From Tumebacillus sp. BK434 (GTDB taxonomy: Bacteria; Bacillota; Bacilli; Tumebacillales; Tumebacillaceae), in the NCBI RefSeq assembly GCF_004340785.1, contig NZ_SLXS01000002.1, forward strand, positions 620,001-684,000: DNA of 64,000 nucleotides. The letters run 5' to 3'. The position numbers and the translations under genes were made by a program. This document shows positions 30,877 to 39,033 of the stretch, one piece after another; position 1 is the stretch's first letter; every line of letters starts with the position of its first letter. Under the pieces are notes generated by a model, which saw only the letters and a list, made by a program, of their open reading frames with translations, was not told the DNA's origin and made no database searches.

Positions 30877-31392
30877 TTATGTGCATTGGAAGTATTCGAT
30901 GCGGTTCAGATTGAGACCGAGATAGGACCAGCTGAATCCGTTCCAGCGGAATCCGGCGACCGTGCGGCGGTCGAGGAAGACCGGGTAGAACCAGAACGAG
31001 CCGCCGCCACGCAGCCAGACGTACGTAAAGCGGTACAGGCACGGGCGCAGCGACGGTGCGCTGACCGCCAACTGCTGCGGGAAGCCCGCTGCCGTCACCG
31101 GCTTTTGCGGCACAAAGTTCGGCGGCGGCGTGGTCGGAGCCATGGCAGGACCACCGGGCACACCGCCGGGACTGCCCGGAAAGCCGCCTGGAGTGCCGGG
31201 GAAACCTCCCGGAGTGCCGGGGAAACCGCCTGGAGTGCCGGGGAAACCGCCCGGAGTGCCCGGAAAACCGCCCGGAGTGCCCGGGAAACCTGATGTGCCA
31301 CCCGGGAAGAATCGCGGATCGTACCCATACATAGCAGGGAATACTCTGTATTCAAACGCTGCGTCATAGCGTTTTTTCTTACGCTTAGACAT
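30877..31392 (-). CDS. Collagen-like heptad-repeat protein, probable spore-surface protein
   Basis: The 171-residue protein starts with a very basic stretch (MSKRKKKRYDAAFEYR), then a Gly/Pro-rich repeat with five FPGTPGG units and one FPGSPGG, and ends with an aromatic domain (CLYRFTYVWLRGGGSFWFYP ... FRWNGFSW). No signal peptide is visible, as in spore coat or exosporium proteins. The unit is seven residues, so it does not follow the strict collagen Gly-X-Y triplet throughout. Ribosome binding site AAAGGAGAT precedes the ATG. The spore link is inference from composition. Confidence 0.75.
   Translation of the reverse strand: MSKRKKKRYDAAFEYRVFPAMYGYDPRFFPGGTSGFPGTPGGFPGTPGGFPGTPGGFPGTPGGFPGTPGGFPGSPGGVPGGPAMAPTTPPPNFVPQKPVTAAGFPQQLAVSAPSLRPCLYRFTYVWLRGGGSFWFYPVFLDRRTVAGFRWNGFSWSYLGLNLNRIEYFQCT
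31164..31290 (-). repeat. Six tandem 21-bp repeats encoding FPG(T/S)PGG
   Basis: Six head-to-tail 21-bp units with few differences between them, all in frame; copy number probably varies between strains. Confidence 0.85.
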
Positions 31393-31482
31393 TGGATGTC
31401 ATCTCCTTTCGTTCACTGCTTTCCAGCCTATTCAGCACGTAGGCTTTCGGCTACAAGGAGACAAAATCTGACGGAGGAGAAG

Positions 31483-31511
31483 TGGAAAACGGCGCACCAG
31501 AACTGTATAAT
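31483..31511 (+). promoter_or_regulatory. Promoter of the MerR-B12 gene
   Basis: TGGAAA, 17-bp spacer, TATAAT (31506-31511). The -10 overlaps the first TGTATAA direct repeat, so binding there would block transcription. Confidence 0.55.
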
Positions 31512-31521
31512 AATTGTATAA
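31504..31521 (+). promoter_or_regulatory. Direct repeats TGTATAA with 11-bp period (candidate CarH-like operator)
   Basis: TGTATAA occurs at 31504-31510 and 31515-31521, exactly 11 bp apart. CarH-type B12 photoreceptors bind head-to-tail repeats with an 11-bp period. The sites overlap the -10 of the regulator gene itself. Confidence 0.5.
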
Positions 31522-31544
31522 CATATAGGATGTGAGTCGAATCC

Positions 31545-32453
31545 ATGTACAACATCAAGTCGGTCGCCCAACTGCTCAACATGCCGGCGGTGACGATTCG
31601 AGCGTGGGAGCGCCGGTATCAGGTGGTCAACCCGGTGCGCTCCGAGTCGGGACACCGATTGTACAGCGAGCAGGACATCGAAGATCTCCGCTGGCTGAAA
31701 GTCCAGACGGAGGAAAAAGGCGTCAACATCTCGCAAGCGGTCAAAATGCTGGAGCAGATCCGCGCCGACCGCGCACTGGAAGCTGAACAGCCAAAACTGA
31801 ATTTGCCTGTGGATGAACCCGTACAAAACGCAGAACAATTGCGCAATTTGTTATATGAAGCATGCTTGTCCTTTGATTTGGAAAAAGTAACCGAGCTGAT
31901 CAACATGGGATTTGCCATGTTCCATTTTGAAAAAATGTTTCATCACGTGCTCGCCCCGCTCCTGCAGCAGATCGGCGATGACTGGGAGCGCGGCGTGGTC
32001 AGCGTCGCCCAGGAGCATTTTACGAGCAACATCATCTTGCAGCGCTTCCATCAGTTTTTCCAAATCTTTCAGACCAGCCCGCGCCTGCCGAAAGTGCTGG
32101 CCTGCTGCCCGCAGGGGGAGCAGCATCAGATTGGGCTCCTGCTGTTCATGCTGTTTTTGCGCCGCAACAACACCGAAGTGATCTACCTCGGCTCGGATAC
32201 CCCGCTTGAAGGCTTGGAACTCGTCATCGAAAAGAACGGGATTCGCGTGCTGGCTCTGTCGCTGACCGATTCGCGCCTGCTGCCCGACACGGAAGTGCTG
32301 CTCGACCGGCTGACGGCGCGCTTTCCGCACCTGCGAGTCGTGCTTGGCGGCTCCGGTTTTCAAGACGTGGCGGAACGCTGGCAGCCGATGCGGCTGGACG
32401 GCGGAATGGACGAGTGGACGAAGTGGTTCCGCCGCGAGTTGGCGGCGGAGTGA
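31545..32453 (+). CDS. MerR-family regulator with cobalamin-binding domain (CarH/LitR-like photoreceptor)
   Basis: The 302-residue protein has an N-terminal MerR winged helix-turn-helix (NIKSVAQLLNMPAVTIRAWERRY), a helical-bundle B12 cap domain (about 95-180) and a Rossmann B12-binding domain (about 182-300). The cap shows the Wx9EH motif (Trp147, Glu157, His158) typical of light-sensing CarH, and the B12 lower-ligand histidine is in GEQHQIG (His194). Known CarH proteins form DNA-bound tetramers in the dark with adenosylcobalamin and release DNA on illumination, switching on carotenoid genes. The next gene is CrtI-like, as expected. Ribosome binding site is weak (GGATGTGAG). Confidence 0.88.
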   Translation: MYNIKSVAQLLNMPAVTIRAWERRYQVVNPVRSESGHRLYSEQDIEDLRWLKVQTEEKGVNISQAVKMLEQIRADRALEAEQPKLNLPVDEPVQNAEQLRNLLYEACLSFDLEKVTELINMGFAMFHFEKMFHHVLAPLLQQIGDDWERGVVSVAQEHFTSNIILQRFHQFFQIFQTSPRLPKVLACCPQGEQHQIGLLLFMLFLRRNNTEVIYLGSDTPLEGLELVIEKNGIRVLALSLTDSRLLPDTEVLLDRLTARFPHLRVVLGGSGFQDVAERWQPMRLDGGMDEWTKWFRRELAAE

Positions 32454-32467
32454 ACGGAGGAGACGAG

Positions 32468-33940
32468 ATGAACGTGCGCGATGTGATCGTCGTCGGAGCC
32501 GGATTCGGCGGCTTGTCGGCCGGCGCCTTGCTCGCCAAGCGAGGGCTGGATGTGCTGCTGCTGGAGAGCTCGAACGAACTCGGCGGCTGCGCGGGGAAAT
32601 TCGACCGCGGCGGCTACCGCTTTGCCGTCGGGGCGACGCTTGGGATGGGATTTGAAGCAGGAGGCACGCTGGCGGAGCTGTATCAGGAGCTCGGGCTGCC
32701 CTTGCCGCAGATGAAGCTGCTGCCGATCATCATGGATGTGCACCTGCCCGACCTCGACATTCGCTACTATCAGGCGAAAGTCCGCTGGTACGAGGAATTG
32801 GAGCGCCAGTTCCCGCAGGAGCATCAGCAGATGATCCTCTTTTACGAAGAGCTGATTGCGGTCGCGGAGCAGTTTCAAAAGATCATCGCCCGCAAACCGA
32901 TGTTCCCGCCGGTCGACTGGCGGGGCTACAAACAAGTGCTCGGCATGGCCAATCTGGAAAATGCCAAGCTCATGCCCTACATGCTCCAGACGGTACAGGA
33001 CCGCTTGAAAAAATACGGCTTGGCGGAGCACCGGCAGTTTGTCGCCTTTTTGAACGGCCAGCTGATCGATGCGGTGCAGACGACCGTTGCAGGCTGCCCG
33101 GCGTTTCTCGGCTACATCGCGCTGAACGTGTTTCACCGCGGTGCGTTTTACATCTACGGGGGCTTGGCGACGGTGGCGGAAGACCTCGCCGGATCGATCC
33201 GCACACATGGTGGCACCGTGCAGTTGCGCAGCCGCGTGCAGCAGATCGCCAAGCGCGGCGATGGATGGGAAGTGACGACCGCCAAGGGGCAGCGCTATCA
33301 CGCGAAACAAGTCGTGCTGAACAACTCGATCCACAACCTGCACGGCCTGTTTGACGCCGATCTTGGGCGCAAACTGCGCGTGCGTGAAGATGAGGAAAGA
33401 TCCCGCCCTGCCTGGGGCGCGTACGCCCTCTATCTCGGCTGCAGAGACGTGTTTGCTTCGGAGGCGCTGTTTCATCAGTTTATCGAACAGTATGAGGCAC
33501 CGCTGACCGAAGGCAATCAGTTTCTCGTCTCGCTGTCAGCAACGGACGACCGGCTGCGGGCGGCGGAGGGCAAGCGGGCGCTGACGATCTCCACGCACAC
33601 CGCGCTCGACCGCTGGTGGGAGCGCAGCAGGTACGACGAGCTGAAAGCGTCATACACCGAGCGGATCATGACCTCGCTGGAGCGCAAGTTTCCGCAGGTG
33701 CGCGCGGCGGTGGATATGAGCCTGCCTGCGACACCGGTGACGTTCCAGCGCTATGTGCTCCGCGAGCGGGGCAAAGTCGGCGGGTACATTCCGTCTGGCA
33801 AATTCAGCTGGATGAGCTCCTATTCGCCGCTGTCGGGACTGGAAGGCATGTGGCTGTGCGGGGACACGGTGTTTCCGGGTGCAGGAACGCTTGGCACCGC
33901 CCTGTCCGGCTGGATTGTGGCAGACCGCATCAGCCGCTAA
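32468..33940 (+). CDS. CrtI-like FAD-dependent oxidoreductase (phytoene desaturase/isomerase family)
   Basis: A 490-residue flavoprotein. The N-terminal dinucleotide motif is VIVVGAGFGGLSAGALLAKRG (residues 5-25 region) and the C-terminal FAD motif is GLEGMWLCGDTVFPGAGTLGTALSG, both typical of carotenoid desaturases, carotene isomerases and related retinol saturases. ATG 32468 has CGGAGGAG upstream, 14 bases after the photoreceptor stop, so both share an operon. No phytoene synthase gene lies in the window, so the substrate (a carotenoid or another polyene) is open. Regulation by light is inferred from the neighbour. Confidence 0.82.
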   Translation: MNVRDVIVVGAGFGGLSAGALLAKRGLDVLLLESSNELGGCAGKFDRGGYRFAVGATLGMGFEAGGTLAELYQELGLPLPQMKLLPIIMDVHLPDLDIRYYQAKVRWYEELERQFPQEHQQMILFYEELIAVAEQFQKIIARKPMFPPVDWRGYKQVLGMANLENAKLMPYMLQTVQDRLKKYGLAEHRQFVAFLNGQLIDAVQTTVAGCPAFLGYIALNVFHRGAFYIYGGLATVAEDLAGSIRTHGGTVQLRSRVQQIAKRGDGWEVTTAKGQRYHAKQVVLNNSIHNLHGLFDADLGRKLRVREDEERSRPAWGAYALYLGCRDVFASEALFHQFIEQYEAPLTEGNQFLVSLSATDDRLRAAEGKRALTISTHTALDRWWERSRYDELKASYTERIMTSLERKFPQVRAAVDMSLPATPVTFQRYVLRERGKVGGYIPSGKFSWMSSYSPLSGLEGMWLCGDTVFPGAGTLGTALSGWIVADRISR

Positions 33941-33967
33941 GCGAGCAAGCAAGTGAGGAGGACCTTC

Positions 33968-34456
33968 ATGGAAATGATGAGCCAAGAACTGGAGCAGTTG
34001 ATCCAAGAGCGCCGCGAACGCCTGTTGCTCGAACTGCAGGTGCTCGAACTGGCCGTGACCGACGGGCAGCAGTTGGAGACCTTGTGGCACAAGATGAAAT
34101 TTGTCGTGCTCGAAGGCGACCCGAGCGGGTACTTTCGCATCCGCACGCTGCTTAACAGCCACCGCGCCGGCGCGATCTCGTTTGCGATCGCCAAGCAAAA
34201 CGTCTTTCGCATCTATGTTGACGCCATGCGCTCCGAACTGCTGCCGTCAAACATGGTCAACCTGCTGACCCACATTTGGGGCTACCTGAAAAAGCATGTC
34301 GACGAAGCGGACCGCGCCGTGCCGATCGCCATGCTGGCGCGATTGTCTGCCGGCGATCACAGCGTGGTCAAACCCTTGTACGATCTGTTTGCCGAACTGC
34401 ATCTGAAGATCGGGAAAGAAAATCTGCTCGATCCGTCGTTAAGAAACGTCGTTTGA
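33968..34456 (+). CDS. YbgA/DUF1722-like protein
   Basis: A 162-residue helical protein. The middle part resembles DUF1722: NLLTHIWGYLKKHVDEADR parallels the NVLQHIxGYFKK block and the end (ENLLDPSLRN) parallels the YLNP block. DUF1722 proteins occur with photolyase genes in enterobacteria, which fits the light-linked setting here. Start ATG 33968 has GAGGAGG 6 bases upstream and lies 27 bases after the CrtI-like gene, so the three genes form an operon. Similarity is modest and function unknown. Confidence 0.6.
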   Translation: MEMMSQELEQLIQERRERLLLELQVLELAVTDGQQLETLWHKMKFVVLEGDPSGYFRIRTLLNSHRAGAISFAIAKQNVFRIYVDAMRSELLPSNMVNLLTHIWGYLKKHVDEADRAVPIAMLARLSAGDHSVVKPLYDLFAELHLKIGKENLLDPSLRNVV

Positions 34457-34470
34457 ATGAAGCCGTTTGA

Positions 34471-34506
34471 AAAAAGAAGGCTCACCTTAGCGGGAGCCTT
34501 CTTTCT
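34471..34506. terminator. Bidirectional terminator between the photoreceptor operon and bluB
   Basis: AAAGAAGGCTC/GAGCCTTCTTT hairpin; bluB's stop codon lies within its right flank. Confidence 0.8.
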
Positions 34507-35152
34507 CTTTGTTCTGCCACGAGTTGTAGTGCAGCAGGTTCTCGAAGCTTTGGCGTTTAGCCCAGCCCGATTTTTCCAAGATTGGCTGGTCGGGATACTC
34601 GTCAGTATAGCCGAACGAGAGCAGGGCGGTCGCGTCGATGTGCGGCGGGATGTTCAGGATGCGGCGCACGTCCGACTTTTTGTAAAAAGAGACCCAGCCC
34701 ATGGCGATCCCTTCCGCGTACGCCGCGAGCCACATGTTTTGGATCGCACAGGCGACCGACAGAATGTCCGTCTCCGGGATCGAATTGCGCCCGAGCACAT
34801 GGTCGCCGCCTCGCGTCGGGTCGCAGGTGATGCAGACGGTGAGCGGGGCTTCGCGGAGCCCTTCGACTTTGATCGCGAGAAACTTGTCATCGCGCCCTTC
34901 GGCGGCAAAATGGATCGCGAGGGCGCGGCGCTCTTTGTCGGCCGCTTCGGCGAGCTGGTGTTTCACCTCGGGCGCGGTGACGAGGATGAAGTCCCACGGC
35001 TGCATGAAGCCGACCGACGGGGCATGATGTCCGGCCAGCAGGATGCGGCGGATCTTCTCCTCGTCGATCGGGGCGGGCAGGAATTTGCGAATGTCGCGGC
35101 GGTTGTGGATCGCTTCATAGACCGCGTCGCGCTGCATGTCGGTAAAGTTCAT
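34487..35152 (-). CDS. bluB: 5,6-Dimethylbenzimidazole synthase BluB
   Basis: BluB uses O2 to break down FMNH2 into 5,6-dimethylbenzimidazole, the lower ligand of vitamin B12. This 221-residue nitroreductase-fold protein has the BluB-specific blocks RRDIRKF, GHHAPSVGFMQPWDFILV, EGLREAPLTVCITCDPTRGG, VLGRNSIPETD and CAIQNMWLAAYAEGIAMGWVSF. The flavin-binding SVGFMQPW segment separates it from ordinary nitroreductases. It is divergent from cobA, with promoters sharing the -35 region. Its position next to a B12 photoreceptor suggests local supply of the cofactor. Confidence 0.92.
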   Translation of the reverse strand: MNFTDMQRDAVYEAIHNRRDIRKFLPAPIDEEKIRRILLAGHHAPSVGFMQPWDFILVTAPEVKHQLAEAADKERRALAIHFAAEGRDDKFLAIKVEGLREAPLTVCITCDPTRGGDHVLGRNSIPETDILSVACAIQNMWLAAYAEGIAMGWVSFYKKSDVRRILNIPPHIDATALLSFGYTDEYPDQPILEKSGWAKRQSFENLLHYNSWQNKEKEGSR

Positions 35153-35202
35153 CGGAATGGCACCTCCGTTTGAGTTGCTGCCTTGGTCGTGCTTTCAAGT
35201 TT

Positions 35203-35232
35203 ACTATATTGCGCGGAAGACGGTGCTGACAA
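35203..35232 (-). promoter_or_regulatory. Promoter of bluB
   Basis: On the minus strand TTGTCA, 18-bp spacer, TATAGT. Its -35 overlaps the -35 of the divergent cobA promoter. Confidence 0.6.
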
Positions 35233-35254
35233 TTTCTCTTTTACCAAGTATAAT
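35226..35254 (+). promoter_or_regulatory. Promoter of cobA
   Basis: CTGACA, 17-bp spacer, TATAAT. The short leader to the start codon leaves no room for a cobalamin riboswitch. Confidence 0.7.
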
Positions 35255-35294
35255 GGGTGGAAAACTTGGGTTAAGGTTGAAGGGAGAGATCGGG

Positions 35295-36038
35295 ATGGCT
35301 GGAATTGTCTATTTGGTAGGTGCGGGTCCGGGGGACCCCAAGCTGATCACGGTGCGAGGGGTGGAATGCATTCAGCAGGCGGACGTGATCGCCTATGACC
35401 GCCTCGCCAATCCGGTGCTGCTCGACTATGCCAAGGCGGGCGCTGAACTGATCTATGTCGGCAAGCTGCCGGACCGCCATTCCCTGCCGCAGGAGGAGAT
35501 CAACGCACTGCTCATCGCCAAGGCGCAGGAAGGCAAAGTGGTGACGCGCCTGAAAGGCGGCGATCCGTTCGTCTTCGGCCGCGGGGGGGAAGAGGCGCTG
35601 GAACTGAAGAAGCACGGCATCCCCTATGAGGTCGTGCCCGGCATCACCGCCGGCATCGCCGCGCCGGCCTACGCGGGCATCCCGGTCACGCAGCGCTACG
35701 TGTCGTCCTCTTTTGCGGTCGTCGCGGGCCATGAGTGCCCGATCAAAGAGCAGTCCAGCATCCGCTGGGACAAAATCGCCACCGCTGTCGACACCCTTGC
35801 ATTTTATCTTGGCGTCAAAAACCTCCCTTTAATCTGCGAGCAGCTGATCACGCACGGACGCGACCCGAAAACGCCGGTCGCCATCATCCACTGGGGCACG
35901 ATGGCCGAGCAGAAAACGGTCGTCGGCAACTTGGAAACGATTGTGGAGATCGCCCGCCAGGAGCAGATTTCCAACCCGTCGATCATCCTGGTCGGCGATG
36001 TGGTGAATTTGCGGGAAGAGATCAAGTGGTTTGAATAA
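35295..36038 (+). CDS. cobA: Uroporphyrinogen-III C-methyltransferase (CobA/SUMT)
   Basis: SUMT methylates uroporphyrinogen III at C2 and C7 with S-adenosylmethionine, giving precorrin-2, the branch point to B12 and siroheme. The 247-residue protein has YLVGAGPGDPKLIT, VTRLKGGDPFVFGRGGEE, VVPGITAGIAAPAYAGIPVT and VAIIHWGT, all standard. It is a standalone SUMT, without the uroporphyrinogen synthase or CysG extensions. ATG 35295 has AGGGAGAG upstream; upstream in-frame starts precede the promoter. Divergent to bluB. Confidence 0.93.
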   Translation: MAGIVYLVGAGPGDPKLITVRGVECIQQADVIAYDRLANPVLLDYAKAGAELIYVGKLPDRHSLPQEEINALLIAKAQEGKVVTRLKGGDPFVFGRGGEEALELKKHGIPYEVVPGITAGIAAPAYAGIPVTQRYVSSSFAVVAGHECPIKEQSSIRWDKIATAVDTLAFYLGVKNLPLICEQLITHGRDPKTPVAIIHWGTMAEQKTVVGNLETIVEIARQEQISNPSIILVGDVVNLREEIKWFE

Positions 36039-36098
36039 GCACAGGTAGGCAACCGCCTCTCCGCCTGCATATCATGAGGTGAATGGAGGGGGAGAGGC

Positions 36099-37166
36099 AT
36101 GGAGTTTGCGGTGATACCGGATTATCTCTATGGCGCGTCGGTGCGGGTGAACGGGAAGTGGCTTGGGATCGTCGAGGAGCGCCCGGTGAAGTTCCGGATC
36201 GGAGACGTCAAGGCGTTTACGCTGCTGGTGGAAGTGTCGCCGCTGCAGAGCGACCCGACGGGCGATGTGACCGCCGTGCCGTTTGCGCGGGTCATCAAGA
36301 TCAAGGACGGTGCGATCGTGCCGCCGGAGGTGGAGCCGGACGGGGCGCTGCATGTGCGGAAGACGGCGCAGGGCCATGAACTGCATTTCGTCTATCCGAA
36401 GGTGGAAGTGCTGGGGCAGGGGCTGGAGACGCTGCTGGTGCCCAAACAGACGGAGTCGGCCGACTTCGACCATGACGGGCGGCTCGATGTGGCGGAGACG
36501 TTTGCGACCAATCTGCGCGGACATGTGCGGGTGCGGTCGGCGACCGGGCGGATTTTGCTGCAGGAAGTCTACCCGGACAACGAGTTGCACATCGCGGCGG
36601 CCGATCTGAACCGGGATGGCCGGCCCGATCTGCTGATCTTCTGGCGCGGGGCGCTGGATGAGCCGTTGCTGCAGCTCTGGGACGGTGCGGACGGCTCGAT
36701 CAGCACGTTTGCAGGCTTCACCGGCATCCGGCGTACCGCTCGGGCGGAGACGTTGTTGGAAAAAAAGGTGCAGACGCCGTTTCGGGAATGGGTGGAGCTG
36801 TATCGCTTCCAGCCCGTGCCGCACGAGTCGCCGCAGTTCAAACTGGTGCGCACTGAAGACCGCACTTTGCAGCGCGCCGACGTGGAGGGGGAAACGTTGG
36901 AAGCGTTCCTCTCGTCGTTCGAAGCGGGTGACCGCAAAGGGGCGATGTTATACCTGACAAAAGGGACGCCGTTGCCCGAGCTGAATTTTTACGCCCATGA
37001 GATCGACCGCGTGAACGGCGGGAATCTGTCCGCCATGGTGTATCATTGGATCGAGCCGGGCTATTACGATGAGGAGCACGTTCTGGCGTTCGATCTGGTC
37101 CGCCAGCCCGATGCGGTCAGCGAGTGGAAGATCAAGAGCATCCAACGGAGAGTTCATGGCAGATAG
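36099..37166 (+). CDS. FG-GAP/VCBS-repeat protein, unknown
   Basis: The 355-residue protein has no signal peptide or membrane helix. Two calcium-binding-type DxDxDGxxD loops occur at residues 122-130 (DFDHDGRLD) and 169-177 (DLNRDGRPD), each followed by a beta strand, as in FG-GAP or VCBS repeats. The N-terminal 90 residues form a separate beta-rich part and the C-terminal 100 residues resemble NTF2-like helices followed by strands (FLSSFEAGDRKGAMLYL). Such loops are usually extracellular, so absence of a signal is odd. Ribosome binding site GGAGGGGGAG. Confidence 0.65.
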   Translation: MEFAVIPDYLYGASVRVNGKWLGIVEERPVKFRIGDVKAFTLLVEVSPLQSDPTGDVTAVPFARVIKIKDGAIVPPEVEPDGALHVRKTAQGHELHFVYPKVEVLGQGLETLLVPKQTESADFDHDGRLDVAETFATNLRGHVRVRSATGRILLQEVYPDNELHIAAADLNRDGRPDLLIFWRGALDEPLLQLWDGADGSISTFAGFTGIRRTARAETLLEKKVQTPFREWVELYRFQPVPHESPQFKLVRTEDRTLQRADVEGETLEAFLSSFEAGDRKGAMLYLTKGTPLPELNFYAHEIDRVNGGNLSAMVYHWIEPGYYDEEHVLAFDLVRQPDAVSEWKIKSIQRRVHGR

Positions 37167-37202
37167 CGCCGTGGACTCTTTTTTGATCAAGCTGTGGACA
37201 AG

Positions 37203-37232
37203 TTGCTGGAAAAATTGGGTGTATGCTATAAT
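37203..37232 (+). promoter_or_regulatory. Promoter of the gatCAB operon
   Basis: TTGCTG, 18-bp spacer, TATAAT with an upstream TGC (extended -10). Confidence 0.7.
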
Positions 37233-37277
37233 TTCTAAATGGTTTCCAGTATAGAACGGCTTTGGAGGTGCGCTGTG

Positions 37278-37568
37278 ATGAGCATCACACGGCAAGATGT
37301 TGAACATATCGCCAACCTGTCGCGCCTGACGTTGACAGAGGAGGAAAAAGTCAAGATGGCCGAAACGCTCGGCAAAATCCTCGACTTCGCAGGCGAGCTG
37401 CAAGCGCTGGACGTGACAGATGTCGCCCCGACCACCCACTCGATGCCGCTGCAAAACGTGCTGCGCGAAGACGCAGCCCGCCCGTGGCTGACCCAAGACG
37501 AAGCGCTGTCGCATGCACCCGATCAAGCGAACGGACAATTTCGTGTGCCTGCGGTGATGGAGGGATAA
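37278..37568 (+). CDS. gatC: Glutamyl/aspartyl-tRNA amidotransferase subunit C
   Basis: GatC wraps around and stabilises GatA and GatB in the enzyme that converts Glu-tRNA(Gln) or Asp-tRNA(Asn) to the amide forms. This 96-residue copy has the expected [21 protein letters not shown] start, an [13 protein letters not shown] middle and the [18 protein letters not shown] segment. ATG 37278 has TTGGAGGTG upstream. It is the first gene of the gatCAB-dagK-cyclodeaminase-rlmCD series. Confidence 0.95.
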   Translation: MSITRQDVEHIANLSRLTLTEEEKVKMAETLGKILDFAGELQALDVTDVAPTTHSMPLQNVLREDAARPWLTQDEALSHAPDQANGQFRVPAVMEG

Positions 37569-37573
37569 CCAAC

Positions 37574-39019
37574 ATGTCGCTGTTAGACGCGTCGATACGC
37601 GAACTGCATACCAAGATCACCCGCAAAGAGCTCAAGCCGTCCGAACTGGTCAGCGCCTCCCTCGAGCGGATCCGCGCGACGGATGACAAGGTGAAAGCGT
37701 TCCTGCACGTTAACGGCGAGCAGGCGCTGGCCGCCGCGCGGAAGATGGACGAAGCGATGCCGGCAGATGCAGGCCTTTTGTTCTGCATTCCGGGCGCGAT
37801 CAAAGACAACATGAACACGAAAGGGTTGCCAACTACCTGCGCTTCGAAGCTCCTCGCGAACTACGTGTCGGCGTATGACGGCACCGCGGTCGCTAAGTTG
37901 CAGGCGGCCGGCGGTATCTCGGTCGGCAAAACGAACATGGACGAGTTCGCGATGGGTTCCTCCGGCGAGAACTCCGGCTTCTTCCCGACGCGCAATCCGT
38001 GGGATCTGGAGCGCGTGCCGGGCGGTTCCTCTTCCGGCTCCGCAGCGGCGGTGGCGGCGGGACAAGTGCTCTTTGCGCTCGGTTCCGATACGGGCGGCTC
38101 GATCCGCCAGCCTGCCGCCTACACCGGGACGGTCGGGCTTAAGCCGACTTATGGCCTTGTGTCTCGCTTTGGTCTGGTCGCGTTTGCTTCCTCGCTCGAT
38201 CAGATCGGCCCGTTCACCCGTACCGTGGAAGACAGCGCCATCGTGCTGCAGGCGATCGCCGGGCACGATCCGCTCGATTCCACCTCGGCGAACGTGGAGC
38301 TTCCGAGCTATCTGGAAGCGTTGACCGGAGACATCAAAGGCCTGCGCATCGGGCTGCCCAAGGAGTATTTCGAAGCGGGGCTCGACCCGGCCGTGCGCGG
38401 GCAGATCGAGCGGGCGATAGAGACGCTGGAAGGGCTCGGCGCGACGTTTGGCGAGGTCACGCTGCCGCACACGAAATACGCGGTGGCGACCTACTACCTG
38501 CTCGCCCCGGCCGAAGCGTCGTCCAACCTGGCGCGTTTTGACGGCGTGCGCTACGGCGTGCGGGCCGAAGCGGACAACCTGATCGAGATGTACAAGAAGA
38601 CGCGCGGCGAAGGGTTTGGCGACGAAGTGAAGCGCCGGATCATGCTCGGCACGTACGCGCTGTCGTCCGGCTATTACGATGCCTATTACCTGCGCGCGCA
38701 GAAAGTGCGGACGCTGATCAAGCAGGATTTTGACAGCGCTTTTGCCGATTTTGACCTGATCCTGTCCCCGACCGCGCCGACGACGGCGTTCAAGTTCGGG
38801 GAGAACGTGGATGATCCGCTGACGATGTACTTGAACGACATCTACACCATCCCGGTCAACCTCGCAGGCATTCCGGCGATCTCCGTGCCGTGTGGCTTGG
38901 CGAACGGACTGCCGGTCGGCCTGCAATTGATCGGGAAGGCGTTTGACGAATCGACATTGCTGCGCGCCGCGCACGCCTTTGAACAGGCGGCAGGATTCAC
39001 GGCGCGGCCGGCGCTGTAA
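37574..39019 (+). CDS. gatA: Glutamyl/aspartyl-tRNA amidotransferase subunit A
   Basis: GatA is the amidase subunit that releases ammonia from glutamine. The 481 residues show the amidase signature: the catalytic Lys in [26 protein letters not shown], and the cis-Ser/nucleophile region [14 protein letters not shown] 37574 has GGAGGG upstream and starts 5 bases after gatC, a tight operon arrangement. Length matches the family. Confidence 0.96.
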   Translation: MSLLDASIRELHTKITRKELKPSELVSASLERIRATDDKVKAFLHVNGEQALAAARKMDEAMPADAGLLFCIPGAIKDNMNTKGLPTTCASKLLANYVSAYDGTAVAKLQAAGGISVGKTNMDEFAMGSSGENSGFFPTRNPWDLERVPGGSSSGSAAAVAAGQVLFALGSDTGGSIRQPAAYTGTVGLKPTYGLVSRFGLVAFASSLDQIGPFTRTVEDSAIVLQAIAGHDPLDSTSANVELPSYLEALTGDIKGLRIGLPKEYFEAGLDPAVRGQIERAIETLEGLGATFGEVTLPHTKYAVATYYLLAPAEASSNLARFDGVRYGVRAEADNLIEMYKKTRGEGFGDEVKRRIMLGTYALSSGYYDAYYLRAQKVRTLIKQDFDSAFADFDLILSPTAPTTAFKFGENVDDPLTMYLNDIYTIPVNLAGIPAISVPCGLANGLPVGLQLIGKAFDESTLLRAAHAFEQAAGFTARPAL

Positions 39020-39033
39020 GGAGGAGAGCGAAG

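Noticed and set aside
31130-31369. Plus-strand collagen-like frame (PPGVPGK repeats)
   Set aside because: Antisense of the repeat gene at 30877-31392, which has the better ribosome binding site and conserved flanks.
35255-35294. Cobalamin riboswitch before cobA
   Set aside because: The leader is only about 35 bases and has no B12 box.
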